From: Pseudomonas sp. Seg1
GTDB lineage: Bacteria > Pseudomonadota > Gammaproteobacteria > Pseudomonadales > Pseudomonadaceae
Assembly: GCF_018326005.1 (NCBI RefSeq)
Contig: NZ_AP021903.1
Coordinates: forward strand, 3,133,501 to 3,197,500
DNA: 64,000 nucleotides
Direction: 5' to 3'
Positions 43,654-52,634 of the stretch are shown piece after piece. The position numbers were made by a program, and so were the translations under genes. The notes beneath the pieces are model-generated. The model was not told the origin of the DNA. It searched no databases and saw only the letters and a program-made list of their open reading frames with translations. The stretch's first letter is position 1. Each line of letters begins with the position of its first letter.

Positions 43654-43949
43654 ATCACTATTTCTGAGGGAAGCGTAGTTCGCTGCTCAAACCCGTGCCA
43701 ACAGGGGAAGCGGTGCAATGGCTATAGCTCGACGCAATTATCCAAAGGTCGTGGAAAGCGCTGTTTATGTCAGAAGGTCTGGTACTTATGACAGCTCTAA
43801 AATTTCTCCAATAATTCGGCGATTAACCGACATACGGCAGGAGTCAGAGCTTTCCCTCCACACAATCAGACATATGCATATGCCCTTTTAGTCTTTGATT
43901 CCCGACCGGTTTCCCGCTCAACTGGCGCCTTTTTGATAGGGAGCTATTG
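43654..43949. other. Remainder of the gcd-oxidase gap
   Basis: No gene supported. Must hold the promoter of the SolA-like gene; no clear -35/-10 pair recognised. TAGGGAG before 43950 is the ribosome site. Confidence 0.5.
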
Positions 43950-45128
43950 ATGTCCGAGCGCTGCGAGGTAGTCGTTCTGGGGCTGGGTGCCATGGGCGCC
44001 GCGACGGTGTATCAGTTGGCGAAAGCAGGCGTGAATGTTGTCGGCATCGACCGCCATCATCCTCCGCACAACCTTGGATCGAGCCATGGCGATACGCGTA
44101 TCACTCGATTGTCGGTGGGTGAGGGCGCGCAATATGTGCCGATCGTGCGCAACTCCCATCGCATCTGGCGCGAACTGGAGGCGCTGACGGGCGAGTCGCT
44201 GTTCGAACAGTCCGGGCTGTTGGTGCTGACGTCGAGCCCCGAGTTCGATCCCGATGACAAAACCGACTTCACCTTGCGCACCATCGGTCTGGCGCAGACC
44301 TATGGCATTGAGCACGAAGTCCTGAGCGCCGCGCAGATTCGCCAGCGTTTTGCGCAATTCGCCAACGTGCACGACACGGCCATCGGCTACTTCGAGCCGG
44401 GCGGCGGTTTCGTCCGCCCGGAACGCTGCATCGACGTACAGCTCAGACTCGCCGAGCAGCATGGGGCGATTCTGCACAAAGGTGAAACGGTCACCGATAT
44501 CAGCTCTGACGAGCAGGGCGTCACCGTCACGACAGACCGTCGCACGCTGTCTGCCAACAAACTGGTGATCAGCGCGGGCAACTGGAGTGGCGAGCTACTC
44601 GGCAAACCGTTCGAAAACCTGCTCAGCGTCTACCGGCAGAAATTGTTCTGGTTCGAGCTGGAAGAAAACGCCGAACTGGTCGGCCATTCTCCGACCTTTA
44701 TCCTCACCCACGGTCGCGGCGACGATAAAGTCAATTACGGCTTTCCCGCGTTGCCCGGCGAAGGCAGTCTGAAAATCGCCACGGCGCAATACCACACCGC
44801 GACGTTGCCGCAAGACATCGACCGCACCGTCTCGGCGGCCGAAGAGCAGGCGATGTACGAGCATCAGGTGCGCGGCCGAATCGCTGGCGTGACTTCGACG
44901 GTGCTCAAGTCTGCGGTCTGCGCCTACACAGTGACGCCGGACCGCCATTTCATCATCGACGAACATCCGTCCCTGCAGCACACCTTGTTCGTGTCAGCCT
45001 GTTCCGGCCACGGTTTCAAGCACTCCGCCGCACTCGGTGAGGCATTTGCGCAGTGGTGCATGCGTGGCTCGACCGACCTGGATCTGTCCTCTTTCTCCCT
45101 GAAACGCTTCGAAGGAAAACTATCGTGA
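43950..45128 (+). CDS. SolA/sarcosine-oxidase-like FAD enzyme
   Basis: 392-residue monomeric flavoenzyme. The FAD motif VVVLGLGAMGAATVYQLAKAGVNVVGID is at residues 7-34, followed by GSSHGDTRITRLSVGEG, the signature of N-methyltryptophan/sarcosine oxidases; the covalent-FAD Cys is the one in KSAVCAYTVTPDRHFIIDEHP (about residue 322). The C-terminus has SACSGHGFKHSAALGEA. It would oxidise an N-methyl amino acid, releasing formaldehyde and peroxide. ATG at 43950 (ATAGGGAG upstream). Its stop overlaps the next start by four bases (GTGA), so it is tightly coupled to a MetQ-like binding protein. Confidence 0.9.
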   Translation: MSERCEVVVLGLGAMGAATVYQLAKAGVNVVGIDRHHPPHNLGSSHGDTRITRLSVGEGAQYVPIVRNSHRIWRELEALTGESLFEQSGLLVLTSSPEFDPDDKTDFTLRTIGLAQTYGIEHEVLSAAQIRQRFAQFANVHDTAIGYFEPGGGFVRPERCIDVQLRLAEQHGAILHKGETVTDISSDEQGVTVTTDRRTLSANKLVISAGNWSGELLGKPFENLLSVYRQKLFWFELEENAELVGHSPTFILTHGRGDDKVNYGFPALPGEGSLKIATAQYHTATLPQDIDRTVSAAEEQAMYEHQVRGRIAGVTSTVLKSAVCAYTVTPDRHFIIDEHPSLQHTLFVSACSGHGFKHSAALGEAFAQWCMRGSTDLDLSSFSLKRFEGKLS

Positions 45129-45904
45129 AACGCGCCGCTTTTTCCGTTGCACTGCTGCTCGCCGCCATGGGCTCGGCCTCTGCCGAAACCCTGAAAATCG
45201 CCGTGGTGCCGGTGCCGCATGCCGAAATTCTCGAGTTCCTCAAACCTGAGCTGGCGAAAGAGGGCGTGACGCTGGACGTCAAAGTGTTCTCTGACTACAT
45301 CCAGCCGGACCGGCAGACCGACGAAGGTCTGCTCGACGCCAACTACTTCCAGAGCAAGCCTTACTACGACGCTTACAAAAAGGATCGGCCAAGCAGCGAT
45401 CAGGTGCCGATCGTGGCGGTGCACATCGAACCGTTCGGTGCCTACTCGAAGAAGATCAAATTCATCAGCGAGCTCAAGGATGGTGCGACCATTGCCATCC
45501 CCAACGACCCGACCAACTCCGGCCGCGCGCTGCTGCTGATCGCCAGGCAAGGACTGATCACCCTCAAGGATCCGGACAACATCATGGCGACCCGCCTGGA
45601 CATCGTCAGCAACCCCAAACACCTGAAGTTTCAGGAACTGGAAGCCGCGATGCTGCCGCGAGTGCTGAACCAGGTTGACCTGGCACTGATCAACGCCAAT
45701 TACGCGCTGGAGGCGAAACTGGAGCCGCACAAGGATGCTCTGTTTATCGAAAGCTCGGAGTCACCGTATGCCAATTACCTCTACGTGCGCCGCGACAAGG
45801 CCAACGCCCCGGCGGTGCAAAAGCTCGGTGCCTTGCTCAATTCGCCACAAGTGAAGCAATTTATTCTTGAGCGCTATCACGGCGACGTTGTGCCGGCGTT
45901 CTGA
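45125..45904 (+). CDS. MetQ/NlpA-family substrate-binding protein
   Basis: 259-residue periplasmic protein from a GTG at 45125 that overlaps the oxidase stop. The signal peptide VKRAAFSVALLLAAMGSASA has no lipobox Cys, so it is soluble rather than a lipoprotein. The body matches MetQ: KIAVVPVPHAEILEFLKPEL, LLDANYFQSKPYYDAYKKD, TIAIPNDPTNSGRALLLIARQGLITLKD, DLALINANYALEA. Known members bind methionine. No metN or metI follows. With an N-methyl amino acid oxidase fused in translation, it may bind a methionine derivative or N-methylated amino acid. Confidence 0.9.
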   Translation: MKRAAFSVALLLAAMGSASAETLKIAVVPVPHAEILEFLKPELAKEGVTLDVKVFSDYIQPDRQTDEGLLDANYFQSKPYYDAYKKDRPSSDQVPIVAVHIEPFGAYSKKIKFISELKDGATIAIPNDPTNSGRALLLIARQGLITLKDPDNIMATRLDIVSNPKHLKFQELEAAMLPRVLNQVDLALINANYALEAKLEPHKDALFIESSESPYANYLYVRRDKANAPAVQKLGALLNSPQVKQFILERYHGDVVPAF

Positions 45905-45911
45905 TTCAGTC

Positions 45912-45942
45912 GGGAACCGTCGCAGAGGTTGGCGGTTCCCTT
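45912..45942 (+). terminator. Hairpin after the metQ-like gene
   Basis: GGGAACCG and CGGTTCCC pair around a 13-base loop, followed by TTG. Weak U tract, but well placed eight bases after the stop. Confidence 0.6.
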
Positions 45943-46074
45943 GATCGACCCACAATGCCTATCCCGCAGCAAAATAATTTGAACCGCCCCCCAGCGCGCT
46001 CACCCTAATGATCAGCTTGTGGTCAATTGCACAGGCGTTGTGCCAATACCGGCATACTCCGAGAGGTGATCAGC

Positions 46075-46314
46075 GTGGCTAAAGACGAAAAGAAAGGCAA
46101 AGGTGAAGCTTCGAAAGCCAGCAAGGATTTGAAGGACAAAAAGTCATCACCTGAAAAGAAATCCGCAGCGGCCTCGGCGCTTTCAAAATCTTCCAACAAG
46201 AAAGACAAGAAAAAAGACGCCGAACCGAAGAAGTCTGCAAAGAAAGCTGACAGCAAGCCAGACAAGGCCAAGGACTCGAAAAAGGCTGAAAAGCCTGCGA
46301 AAAAGAAAAAGTGA
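46075..46314 (+). CDS. Lysine-rich histone-H1-like small protein
   Basis: 79 residues, about 40 percent Lys, plus Ala, Ser, Asp and Glu, with no hydrophobic core (VAKDEKKGKGEASKAS ... EKPAKKKK). GTG start at 46075 with GAGAGG eight bases before. The composition resembles the C-terminal tails of histone H1 and AlgP-type proteins and suggests nucleic-acid binding. A 66-base shorter or longer start is possible (GTG at 46066). Confidence 0.75.
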   Translation: MAKDEKKGKGEASKASKDLKDKKSSPEKKSAAASALSKSSNKKDKKKDAEPKKSAKKADSKPDKAKDSKKAEKPAKKKK

Positions 46315-46326
46315 TATCCGCTGTCT

Positions 46327-46347
46327 GCCAGGGCTTTACGCCCTGGC
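46327..46347 (+). terminator. Hairpin after the lysine-rich gene
   Basis: GCCAGGGC-TTTAC-GCCCTGGC, perfect 8-base stem, 13 bases after the stop. No U tract. Confidence 0.6.
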
Positions 46348-46467
46348 TGACTTGACCGTGTTGCTAGGCAGTCGGGATTGATCGTCCGCTAGTGCACTTT
46401 CAAAGCCAACACTTTTGTTCCCGCGCAAGCTCTGACGTAATCTCTTGCGAATCAGGCGCCCACCCGC

Positions 46468-46974
46468 TCAGGCACGCTTTGGCAGTTTCCAGTTCGGGCG
46501 AATGAAATGGCAGGTGTAGCCATTGGGGATGCGCTCCAGATAATCCTGATGCTCTGGTTCCGCTTCCCAGAAAGGTCCCGCCGGTTCGATTTCGGTGACC
46601 ACCCGACCTGGCCACAATTTTGACGCGTCAACGTCGGCGGCGGTGTCTTCGGCGATGTCGCGTTGCTGTTCGCTCAGGTAGTAGATCGCCGAACGGTAGC
46701 TGGGGCCGAGGTCGTTGCCCTGGCGGTTGGGCGTGCTCGGGTCGTGAATCTGGAAGAAGAATTCGAGAATCTGCCGATAGCTGATCACGGCAGGGTCGAA
46801 CTCGATTTCGATGGCCTCGGCGTGATTGCCATGGTTGCGGTAAGTGGCGTTAGGCACATCGCCGCCGGTGTAACCGACGCGCGTGTGTAGCACGCCGGGG
46901 TAGCGCCGCAGCAGATCCTGCATGCCCCAGAAGCAGCCGCCGGCAAGAATGGCAGTTTCGGTTGGTGCGGTCAT
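46468..46974 (-). CDS. msrA: Peptide methionine-S-sulfoxide reductase MsrA
   Basis: 168-residue cytoplasmic enzyme starting at the ATG at 46974 ([22 protein letters not shown]). The active-site GCFWG (Cys about 14) and [28 protein letters not shown] are diagnostic. It repairs oxidised methionine using thioredoxin. There is no resolving Cys-rich C-terminus, unlike the longer E. coli enzyme, so this is the short MsrA form. A longer reading to 47052 exists but the added residues are not family-like. Confidence 0.93.
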   Translation of the reverse strand: MTAPTETAILAGGCFWGMQDLLRRYPGVLHTRVGYTGGDVPNATYRNHGNHAEAIEIEFDPAVISYRQILEFFFQIHDPSTPNRQGNDLGPSYRSAIYYLSEQQRDIAEDTAADVDASKLWPGRVVTEIEPAGPFWEAEPEHQDYLERIPNGYTCHFIRPNWKLPKRA

Positions 46975-47063
46975 GGTGTGTCCTTCCTCTCGGGGGGAAC
47001 ATTGGGTATAGCCATGGTTATGAGGGCATGCTGAGCAATTCCAACACCGCACCGCGTAAATAG

Positions 47064-47600
47064 TCAGCGAGCGTGACGATTGGTCGGTCGCTCGAGTCCC
47101 AAATGCTCGCGCAGGGTCGAGCCGCTGTATTCGTGGCGGAACAGTCCGCGCTGTTGCAGCAACGGCACCACACCCTCGACGAAGTCATCCAGCCCCTCAG
47201 GCAGGAACGGCGGCATGATGTTGAAACCGTCGGCGGCCTGTTCGACGAACCATTGCTCCAGGGTATCGGCCACGGTTTTCGGCGTACCGATCACGGTGTG
47301 GTGTCCGCGTGCCCCGGCGACTTTCAAATACAGCTGACGAATGCTCAGGTTCTCCCGACGGGCCAGATCGATGAACAGGGCCTGACGGCTTTGCATCGAG
47401 TTGCTCAGTGGCAGTTCCGGCAAGGGACCGTCGAGATCGTATTCGGAAAGGTCGAAGCCACCGGCCATGCCCGCGAGCATCGCGAGCCCGACCCGGGGTT
47501 CGACCAGGTCTTGCAGTTGCTGGTATTTGTCTTCCGCTTCGCTCTGTGTGCGGCCGATCACTGGCGAAATCCCCGGCATGATTTTCAACTGATCGGGCCG
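47064..47600 (-). pseudogene. LLM flavin monooxygenase, 3' fragment
   Basis: Reads DQLKIMPGISPVIGRTQSEAEDKY, AGMAGGFDLSEYDLDGPLPELP, then RGHHTVIGTPKTVADTLEQWF and [30 protein letters not shown]: the C-terminal 40 percent of an NtaA/SnaA/DszA-type luciferase-like monooxygenase, which in full is about 440-450 residues. The N-terminal part with the FMN site is gone. Its 5' end is joined out of frame to the start of a binding-protein gene. Such enzymes release sulfite or open rings in sulfur compounds. Confidence 0.85.
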
Positions 47601-47734
47601 GCGCTGATGTCCGGCACGGCGATACGGATTTCCTTGACCGTATCCGCCAGCGTCAGACTGGACACCAGCACTGCGGCCAGGGTCAGCGCAATTTTCGGAA
47701 GGGAGATTCTGCTTGGCGAAGTCGTTCGGTTCAC
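47585..47734 (-). pseudogene. ABC substrate-binding protein, 5' fragment
   Basis: Starting from a GTG at 47734 with AGGAG upstream, the frame reads a signal peptide (ISLPKIALTLAAVLVSSLTLA) and mature start DTVKEIRIAVPDISAG, then runs out of frame into the monooxygenase fragment and stops at 47585-47587. This is the first 45 or so codons of a sulfonate-type binding protein. The join marks a deletion that removed the rest of this gene and the start of the monooxygenase. Confidence 0.75.
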
Positions 47735-48041
47735 ACGGATGCTCCTGCAAATTCCAGCGGGGTACTGGATCGAAGGCGCACTTATAACGATGTAGAAATG
47801 AGGAAATAAAATACTAAAAAAAAAGCTGTTTATACGTTTGTGGCATATGTGCGGCGGACGAAGGCTGGGCGCGCAATTCTTTTAAGGCATAAAAATTATG
47901 TCCCGCTCCGAGGTCGGGTTTGCCGGACATTGAAGTGAATTGCCGGATGGTCCCATCAATATCCTCGTTAATGGATCTTTCCTTGGCACCCGGCCTGTTT
48001 AGACTCGCGACATGCTCATTGACCCCCTTGGAATAGACTCC

Positions 48042-48593
48042 ATGTCCGCAAGCGTTTTCGACTGCCAACCCACATTGTGTGGCCCCACGCTGAGGCTTCA
48101 ACCGTTGGCCGAAAATGACCTTGAAGGCTTGTATCAGGCAGCGAGTGATCCGCTGGTCTGGGCTGGCCATCCCGCCACCGATCGCTATAAGCGTGGGGTA
48201 TTCGAAAGCTATTTTTCCTCGCTATTGGCGACGAAAACGGCGCTCACCGTAATCGATACAAAATCGGGAAAAATCGTCGGTACGTCGAGCTATTACGCGC
48301 CACCCGATCGGCCCGAGGGTATTGCTATCGGATACACCTTTCTGGTGCGGGAAAAATGGGGCGGCACCAGTAATCACGAGCTGAAGCGGCTGATGCTGGA
48401 ACACGCATTCAAGACGCATGACACCGTGTACCTGCACATCGCGCCCACCAACGTTCGATCACAAAAAGCCACGTTGAAGCTGGGCGCCGTGCACCTGTAC
48501 GACGCCGAACTGACCATGGGCAATGTGTGCAAACCCTGCAAGTGCTACGGACTGAGCCGCGCGCAATGGGCCGAGGCGCAGCGTACCGGTTAA
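48042..48593 (+). CDS. GNAT-family N-acetyltransferase
   Basis: 183-residue protein starting at the ATG at 48042 (MSASVFDCQPTLCGPTLRLQPL). It has the RimJ/RimL-like GNAT pattern: LRLQPLAENDLEGLYQAASDP, then GKIVGTSSYYAPPDRPEGIAIGYTFLVREKWGG (motif B/A, with an atypical GG in the acetyl-CoA loop) and IAPTNVRSQKATLKLGAV. It would acetylate an amine, possibly a protein N-terminus or a drug; the substrate is unknown. Its stop overlaps the stop of the convergent channel gene by four bases. Confidence 0.85.
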   Translation: MSASVFDCQPTLCGPTLRLQPLAENDLEGLYQAASDPLVWAGHPATDRYKRGVFESYFSSLLATKTALTVIDTKSGKIVGTSSYYAPPDRPEGIAIGYTFLVREKWGGTSNHELKRLMLEHAFKTHDTVYLHIAPTNVRSQKATLKLGAVHLYDAELTMGNVCKPCKCYGLSRAQWAEAQRTG

Positions 48594-49492
48594 GCGTTCT
48601 CTACTTGCCTGCGCACATCACCCAAAGAATCACGCTGCATCGATTGCAGGTTTTTCTCGATGGTTTCGCACAGGGCTTCCATCTGGATCTGGTGTTCGCT
48701 GTGGCGAAACGGGCTTTGCAGATCGGTGCCGATGCGTTCGATGGCCAGCAGCATGAAACCCACCACGGTCGAGGCCAGCGGGGTGAACCAGCCCAGTGAT
48801 TCCACCAACCCCACGGGCACGATCAGGCAAAACAGCGAGATAAACAGACGCGGAAAATACACGTAAGGGTAGGGCAGTGGAGTGTTGGCGATCCGCTCCA
48901 TGCCGCCCTGACTGTTGGACAAATCCACCAGCGTCGACTCCAGCCGCGCCAGGCGAATGCTGTCCAGGCGCCCGGCCTTGTATTCCCGGGCGAGCAGGGT
49001 CGCGGAACCGGTGAGTATGTCGTTGGCAAAGTTGTTGGTGGTGCCACTGCGGGCGAATTCATCGGCGGGAATAAACGCCCGCACTTCCTCCGGACAAGGC
49101 TGGCCCCGCAGATGTGCCGCAAGGCAATTGACATACGCCACGTGGCGGCGCAGCAATGTCGACTTGACCGGATTCACCTCGCTGCCGGGGTCATCCAGCA
49201 GCGTCAGGACCTGACGGGCGAAGCTGCGAGAACTGTTGATCATCATGCCCCACAGCGTCCGCGCCTCCCACCAACGGTTGTAGGCGCTGCTGTTGCGAAA
49301 ACTGATCAGCACCACCAGCGCCGAACCGAGCAAGGTCAGCGGCATCAGCGGCAGGTTGATCTTGGCGTTGAGAAACAGCATGAAGTCCACGGTGACGGCA
49401 ATGTCCCAGAGCAACAGCCAGAACAGCGACCAGCCCACGTAGCCCATGGTCTTGATGATCAGACGGTATTTTTTGACGATGGCAGCTTTCAA
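48590..49492 (-). CDS. Bestrophin-family channel (UPF0187)
   Basis: 300-residue membrane protein with segments near residues 17-38 (VGWSLFWLLLWDIAVTVDFML), 48-62 and in the C-terminal half (FISLFCLIVPVGLVESLGWF, ASTVVGFMLLAIERIG). The RNSSAYNRWWEARTLWGMMINSSRSFARQ block and the ERIGTDLQSPFRHSEHQI block are the signatures of bacterial bestrophin homologues (YneE). These form pentameric ion channels. Start at the ATG at 49492; no operon partner. Confidence 0.9.
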   Translation of the reverse strand: MKAAIVKKYRLIIKTMGYVGWSLFWLLLWDIAVTVDFMLFLNAKINLPLMPLTLLGSALVVLISFRNSSAYNRWWEARTLWGMMINSSRSFARQVLTLLDDPGSEVNPVKSTLLRRHVAYVNCLAAHLRGQPCPEEVRAFIPADEFARSGTTNNFANDILTGSATLLAREYKAGRLDSIRLARLESTLVDLSNSQGGMERIANTPLPYPYVYFPRLFISLFCLIVPVGLVESLGWFTPLASTVVGFMLLAIERIGTDLQSPFRHSEHQIQMEALCETIEKNLQSMQRDSLGDVRRQVENA

Positions 49493-49911
49493 ACGGAAAC
49501 CTCGTGGCGAGCGGTAAGCATTGATGCCTTAGCTCGGACGGTGGTTTCTGGGTAAAGGTTCGGTGGCTGATGTCGGCCCGCTTGGGAAACAACTGGCTGA
49601 AGGCCCCCAGCTCACGTTCTGCTCCTCTGTATCCCGCGCGACGCGCATGCATGCGGCTTTTGCCAGATAAGTGAAACAACTTGTTGCCTGTTTCGCCTGG
49701 ATTTGAAGAAGCTGTTGGGAGATTGACACGGTCAATCTGCGTAGCCAGCGGCATAAGCGGGATCCAGGCCACGCGCTGAGAGGCTTCGTTGGAAAACGTG
49801 TCTGATCATGATGAAACTGGGAAGGAAGTGTTGGCGATGGCAGGGGTGAGCTCATTGAATGGCAGAAATGAGGTTAGAGTGTTCATCAATGTCTCAATCG
49901 TTGCGTGAACA
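49493..49911. other. Intergenic region, nothing recognised
   Basis: Holds the promoters of the divergent bestrophin-like and kinase-like genes. No gene, repeat of the window's families or clear hairpin was found. Confidence 0.5.
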
Positions 49912-50523
49912 ATGAATCCTCCGCTGTTTGTTTCTCTGGATGGGCCCAAGGGCACCGGCAAAACCACGCTGTTGGAGGCCGTTACGGCAGGACTGCGGGC
50001 TGACAACCACAAAGTCATCCGACTTTGCGAGAGGAAAAGCGATCCTTACCGGGGCGAAACCATGGCTCTGGTTAACGAACTCGCCAGAAATCCTTCGCGG
50101 GATCTGGAGTGGGCGGTGTGTCAGCGTTTCGCTGATAGCCGTCGCTGGATCTCCCGGCATGTGATGCCTGAACAGCCGTTGGGCAGCATTATCCTGATTG
50201 ATCGCTGGTATCCGTCGGACGCCGCGTTCCGCCATACCGTGCCGTTTGCCGAGATTCTCAAGTTGAACATTGAGCGGGAGGTGCGTGTGCCGGATCTGCA
50301 TGTCGGGGTTGTCACCGCACCGGATATTTCATGGGCAAGAGCAACGACACGCTCGCGGGGACTGGGCGGCACTGTGATCCGCAAGCACGCGGAGCATGTA
50401 GCGTGTACCGAGATGTTCGAGCAAGCGGTTGCCGATCACGGCTGGGTTTTATGCCGTAACGAAGGGACAGTCGAAGCGGCATCGATGCAGGTGATGAACG
50501 AGATTTATAAAGTGCTTAGGTGA
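49912..50523 (+). CDS. dTMP-kinase-like P-loop protein
   Basis: 203 residues beginning MNPPLFVSLDGPKGTGKTTLLEAV, a Walker A loop at about residues 10-19 in the style of thymidylate kinases. DRWYPSDAAF (about 99-108) matches the DRx substrate motif and SWARATTRSRGLGGT the lid. It is of dTMP-kinase length but diverged; a housekeeping tmk is normally in the pabC-holB neighbourhood, so this is probably an accessory nucleotide or nucleoside kinase. Single-gene unit. Confidence 0.75.
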   Translation: MNPPLFVSLDGPKGTGKTTLLEAVTAGLRADNHKVIRLCERKSDPYRGETMALVNELARNPSRDLEWAVCQRFADSRRWISRHVMPEQPLGSIILIDRWYPSDAAFRHTVPFAEILKLNIEREVRVPDLHVGVVTAPDISWARATTRSRGLGGTVIRKHAEHVACTEMFEQAVADHGWVLCRNEGTVEAASMQVMNEIYKVLR

Positions 50524-50581
50524 CTTCCAGGCGCATTCAGCGCTTGCCGCTCTTCGGTCGGCTCATCAAGGGGCGCCATGC

Positions 50582-51580
50582 TCATTTGATCCTGATAACG
50601 ACCTTGCCTTTGGCGCGTCCCTGCTCGACGTACTTCAGTGCCTCTGCCGTTGATGCAAAGCTGAAGGCGCGGTCAATCACCGGTTTGATGATGCCGGCCT
50701 CAACCAGCGCGGTGATTTGTTGCAGTTGGATGCCATTGGCCCGCATGAATACGAACGCGTAGCTGACGTCCTGCTTGCGTGCCTTGCGCCGAATGCCAAG
50801 GCTCAGCAGGCGCATGACTTGCTGCAAAGGCCAGGACAGCCCTTGCTCCTGCGCGAACGCTGCCGTGGGCGGCCCTGAGATGGAAATGAGCTGGCCACCG
50901 GGCTTGAGCACCTTGAGTGACGTCTCCAGGACATCGGCACCGAGGCTGTTTAACACCACGTCGTAGCCGTGCAAGACGCTGGCGAAGTCTTGCTTGGTGT
51001 AGTCGATGACCAGATCGGCACCCAGTGCCGTCACCCATTCGACATTTGCGGTGCTGGTGGTGGCGGCGACATAGGCACCGAGGTGTTTGGCGAGCTGGAT
51101 GGCGATGCTGCCGACACCGCCGGAGCCCGCATGGATCAGCACTTTCTGGTCTTTCTTCAGGCGAGCGGTCTCGACAAGCACTTGCCAGGCGGTCAGTGCG
51201 ACCAAGGGCAGGGACGCGGCTTGTGCCATGTTGACGTTGCCGGGTTTCAGGGCGATGGCGTTTTCATGCACCGCGATCAATTCGGCAAACGTGCCGATCC
51301 GCGCTTCTGGCGGGCGTGCGTACACCTCGTCTCCCGGTTTGAAGCGTTTCACCTGCGAACCGACCTCCACCACGACGCCCGCGAGGTCATTGCCCAGTAC
51401 CAATGGAAACGAATAGGGCAGGATCAGTTTGAATTCGCCTTTTCTGATCTTGGAGTCCAGCACATTGACGCTGCTGGCCTGTACCTCGATCAGCACGTCG
51501 TGGGCCCCCACTGCGGGGGCAGGAACCTCGCCGATGCGCCCGGTGTGCTTGCCATAGCGATCGATCAAAAATGCTTTCAT
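50582..51580 (-). CDS. Quinone-oxidoreductase-like medium-chain dehydrogenase
   Basis: 332-residue NADP-dependent MDR protein starting at the ATG at 51580 (MKAFLIDRYGKHTGRIGEV). It has the GroES-like part with AGVVVEVGSQVKRFKPGDEVYARPP, the cofactor motif HAGSGGVGSIAIQLAKHLGA and the end ALKYVEQGRAKGKVVIRIK. No zinc-binding cysteines, so it is of the zeta-crystallin/quinone reductase type. It lies 126 bases downstream of an SDR gene on the same strand, and a TetR gene is divergent from that pair. Confidence 0.9.
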   Translation of the reverse strand: MKAFLIDRYGKHTGRIGEVPAPAVGAHDVLIEVQASSVNVLDSKIRKGEFKLILPYSFPLVLGNDLAGVVVEVGSQVKRFKPGDEVYARPPEARIGTFAELIAVHENAIALKPGNVNMAQAASLPLVALTAWQVLVETARLKKDQKVLIHAGSGGVGSIAIQLAKHLGAYVAATTSTANVEWVTALGADLVIDYTKQDFASVLHGYDVVLNSLGADVLETSLKVLKPGGQLISISGPPTAAFAQEQGLSWPLQQVMRLLSLGIRRKARKQDVSYAFVFMRANGIQLQQITALVEAGIIKPVIDRAFSFASTAEALKYVEQGRAKGKVVIRIK

Positions 51581-51706
51581 CGTGACGCAGCTCTTGTCAG
51601 TTGTAAGGAGGGGCACCGTTGCCTGACGGCGCTGAATAGCAGGACGGATTCGATGCACGGCCTTGCGCCTGCATCGAATCCGGTGCCGATACTTGCCAGC
51701 AAAAAA

Positions 51707-52495
51707 TCACTGTGGCGTCTGGTAGCGCTCGGCAACCGCAGACTGGCGGATCTGCCCGATCAGCCCCTGACGTGCGCCCTGCAGGACATCCCAGCGCTCC
51801 GCTTCGTGCAGCGGCGGGATGGTTACCGGTTCGCGGCGATCGAAACCGACCAGCGCGGCATCGACCAGATCGTCGACTTCCATGATTTCGCTCAACGTGT
51901 TGATGTCGATGCCGGAGCGATCCCAGATCTCGGTGCGGGTGGCGGCGGGCAGCACGGCCTGTACGTAGACGCCCCGAGGCGAGAGTTCCAGGCTCAGTCC
52001 TTGGGACAGGAACAGCACGAATGCCTTGGTCGCGCCGTAGACCGTCATGCCTAACTCTGGCGCCAGGCCGACCACCGAACCGATGTTGATGATCGCGCCG
52101 TCACCGGCCTTGGCCAGACGTGGAGCGATGGCGCTGGCCAGACGCACCAGCGCCGTGGTGTTGAGGGCGACCAGTTGCGCAATGCTGTCGGTGCTTTGCT
52201 CGACAAAATTGCCGGACAATCCCGCGCCGGCATTATTGACGAGGATGCCAATGCGCTCGTCGTCGCGCAGGCGGCTCTCCACGGTGCGTAGATCGCCAAG
52301 TTGGGTCAAGTCCGCCGGGATGACATCGACGGCGACGTCGTATCCGCTACGCAAGCGCGCCGCCAGTGCGTCCAGGCGCGCCTGATCACGGGCGACCAGC
52401 ACCAGATCGTGGCCGCGTTGCGCGAAGCGCTCGGCGTAGATGGCGCCAATGCCGGTGGAGGCACCAGTGATCAAAACAGTAGGGCGAGTTGTCAT
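51707..52495 (-). CDS. Short-chain dehydrogenase/reductase
   Basis: 262-residue SDR starting at the ATG at 52495 (MTTRPTVLITGASTGIGAIYAERFA). It has TGASTGIG, NNAG in ILVNNAGAGLSG, and Ser-Tyr-Lys in NIGSVVGLAPELGMTVYGATKAFVLF; AVLPAATRTEIWDRSG follows. It resembles the DltE/YciK group. A longer start at 52585 lies in the operator region. Divergent from a TetR regulator, so probably under its control together with the reductase downstream. Confidence 0.9.
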   Translation of the reverse strand: MTTRPTVLITGASTGIGAIYAERFAQRGHDLVLVARDQARLDALAARLRSGYDVAVDVIPADLTQLGDLRTVESRLRDDERIGILVNNAGAGLSGNFVEQSTDSIAQLVALNTTALVRLASAIAPRLAKAGDGAIINIGSVVGLAPELGMTVYGATKAFVLFLSQGLSLELSPRGVYVQAVLPAATRTEIWDRSGIDINTLSEIMEVDDLVDAALVGFDRREPVTIPPLHEAERWDVLQGARQGLIGQIRQSAVAERYQTPQ

Positions 52496-52548
52496 GGGTA
52501 TCTCTCTCAGATGAAGCACGGTGTGTGTGCAATTAGGATGATGATCGA

Positions 52549-52574
52549 AATCTAAACTGTCAACGGTTTTGATT
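52549..52574. promoter_or_regulatory. Candidate TetR operator
   Basis: AATCTAAAC-N8-GTTTTGATT is an inverted repeat with one mismatch in nine, midway between the divergent SDR and TetR starts. Confidence 0.55.
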
Positions 52575-52634
52575 ATGGTCGGCATCTATGTATGATTGGA
52601 CGCAGGATTTCCCGGTAAACACGAGGTATTGCAC

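Noticed and set aside
49529..49855. 108-codon minus-strand frame upstream of the bestrophin-like gene
   Set aside because: Composition is not protein-like, no ribosome site, no recognisable motif.
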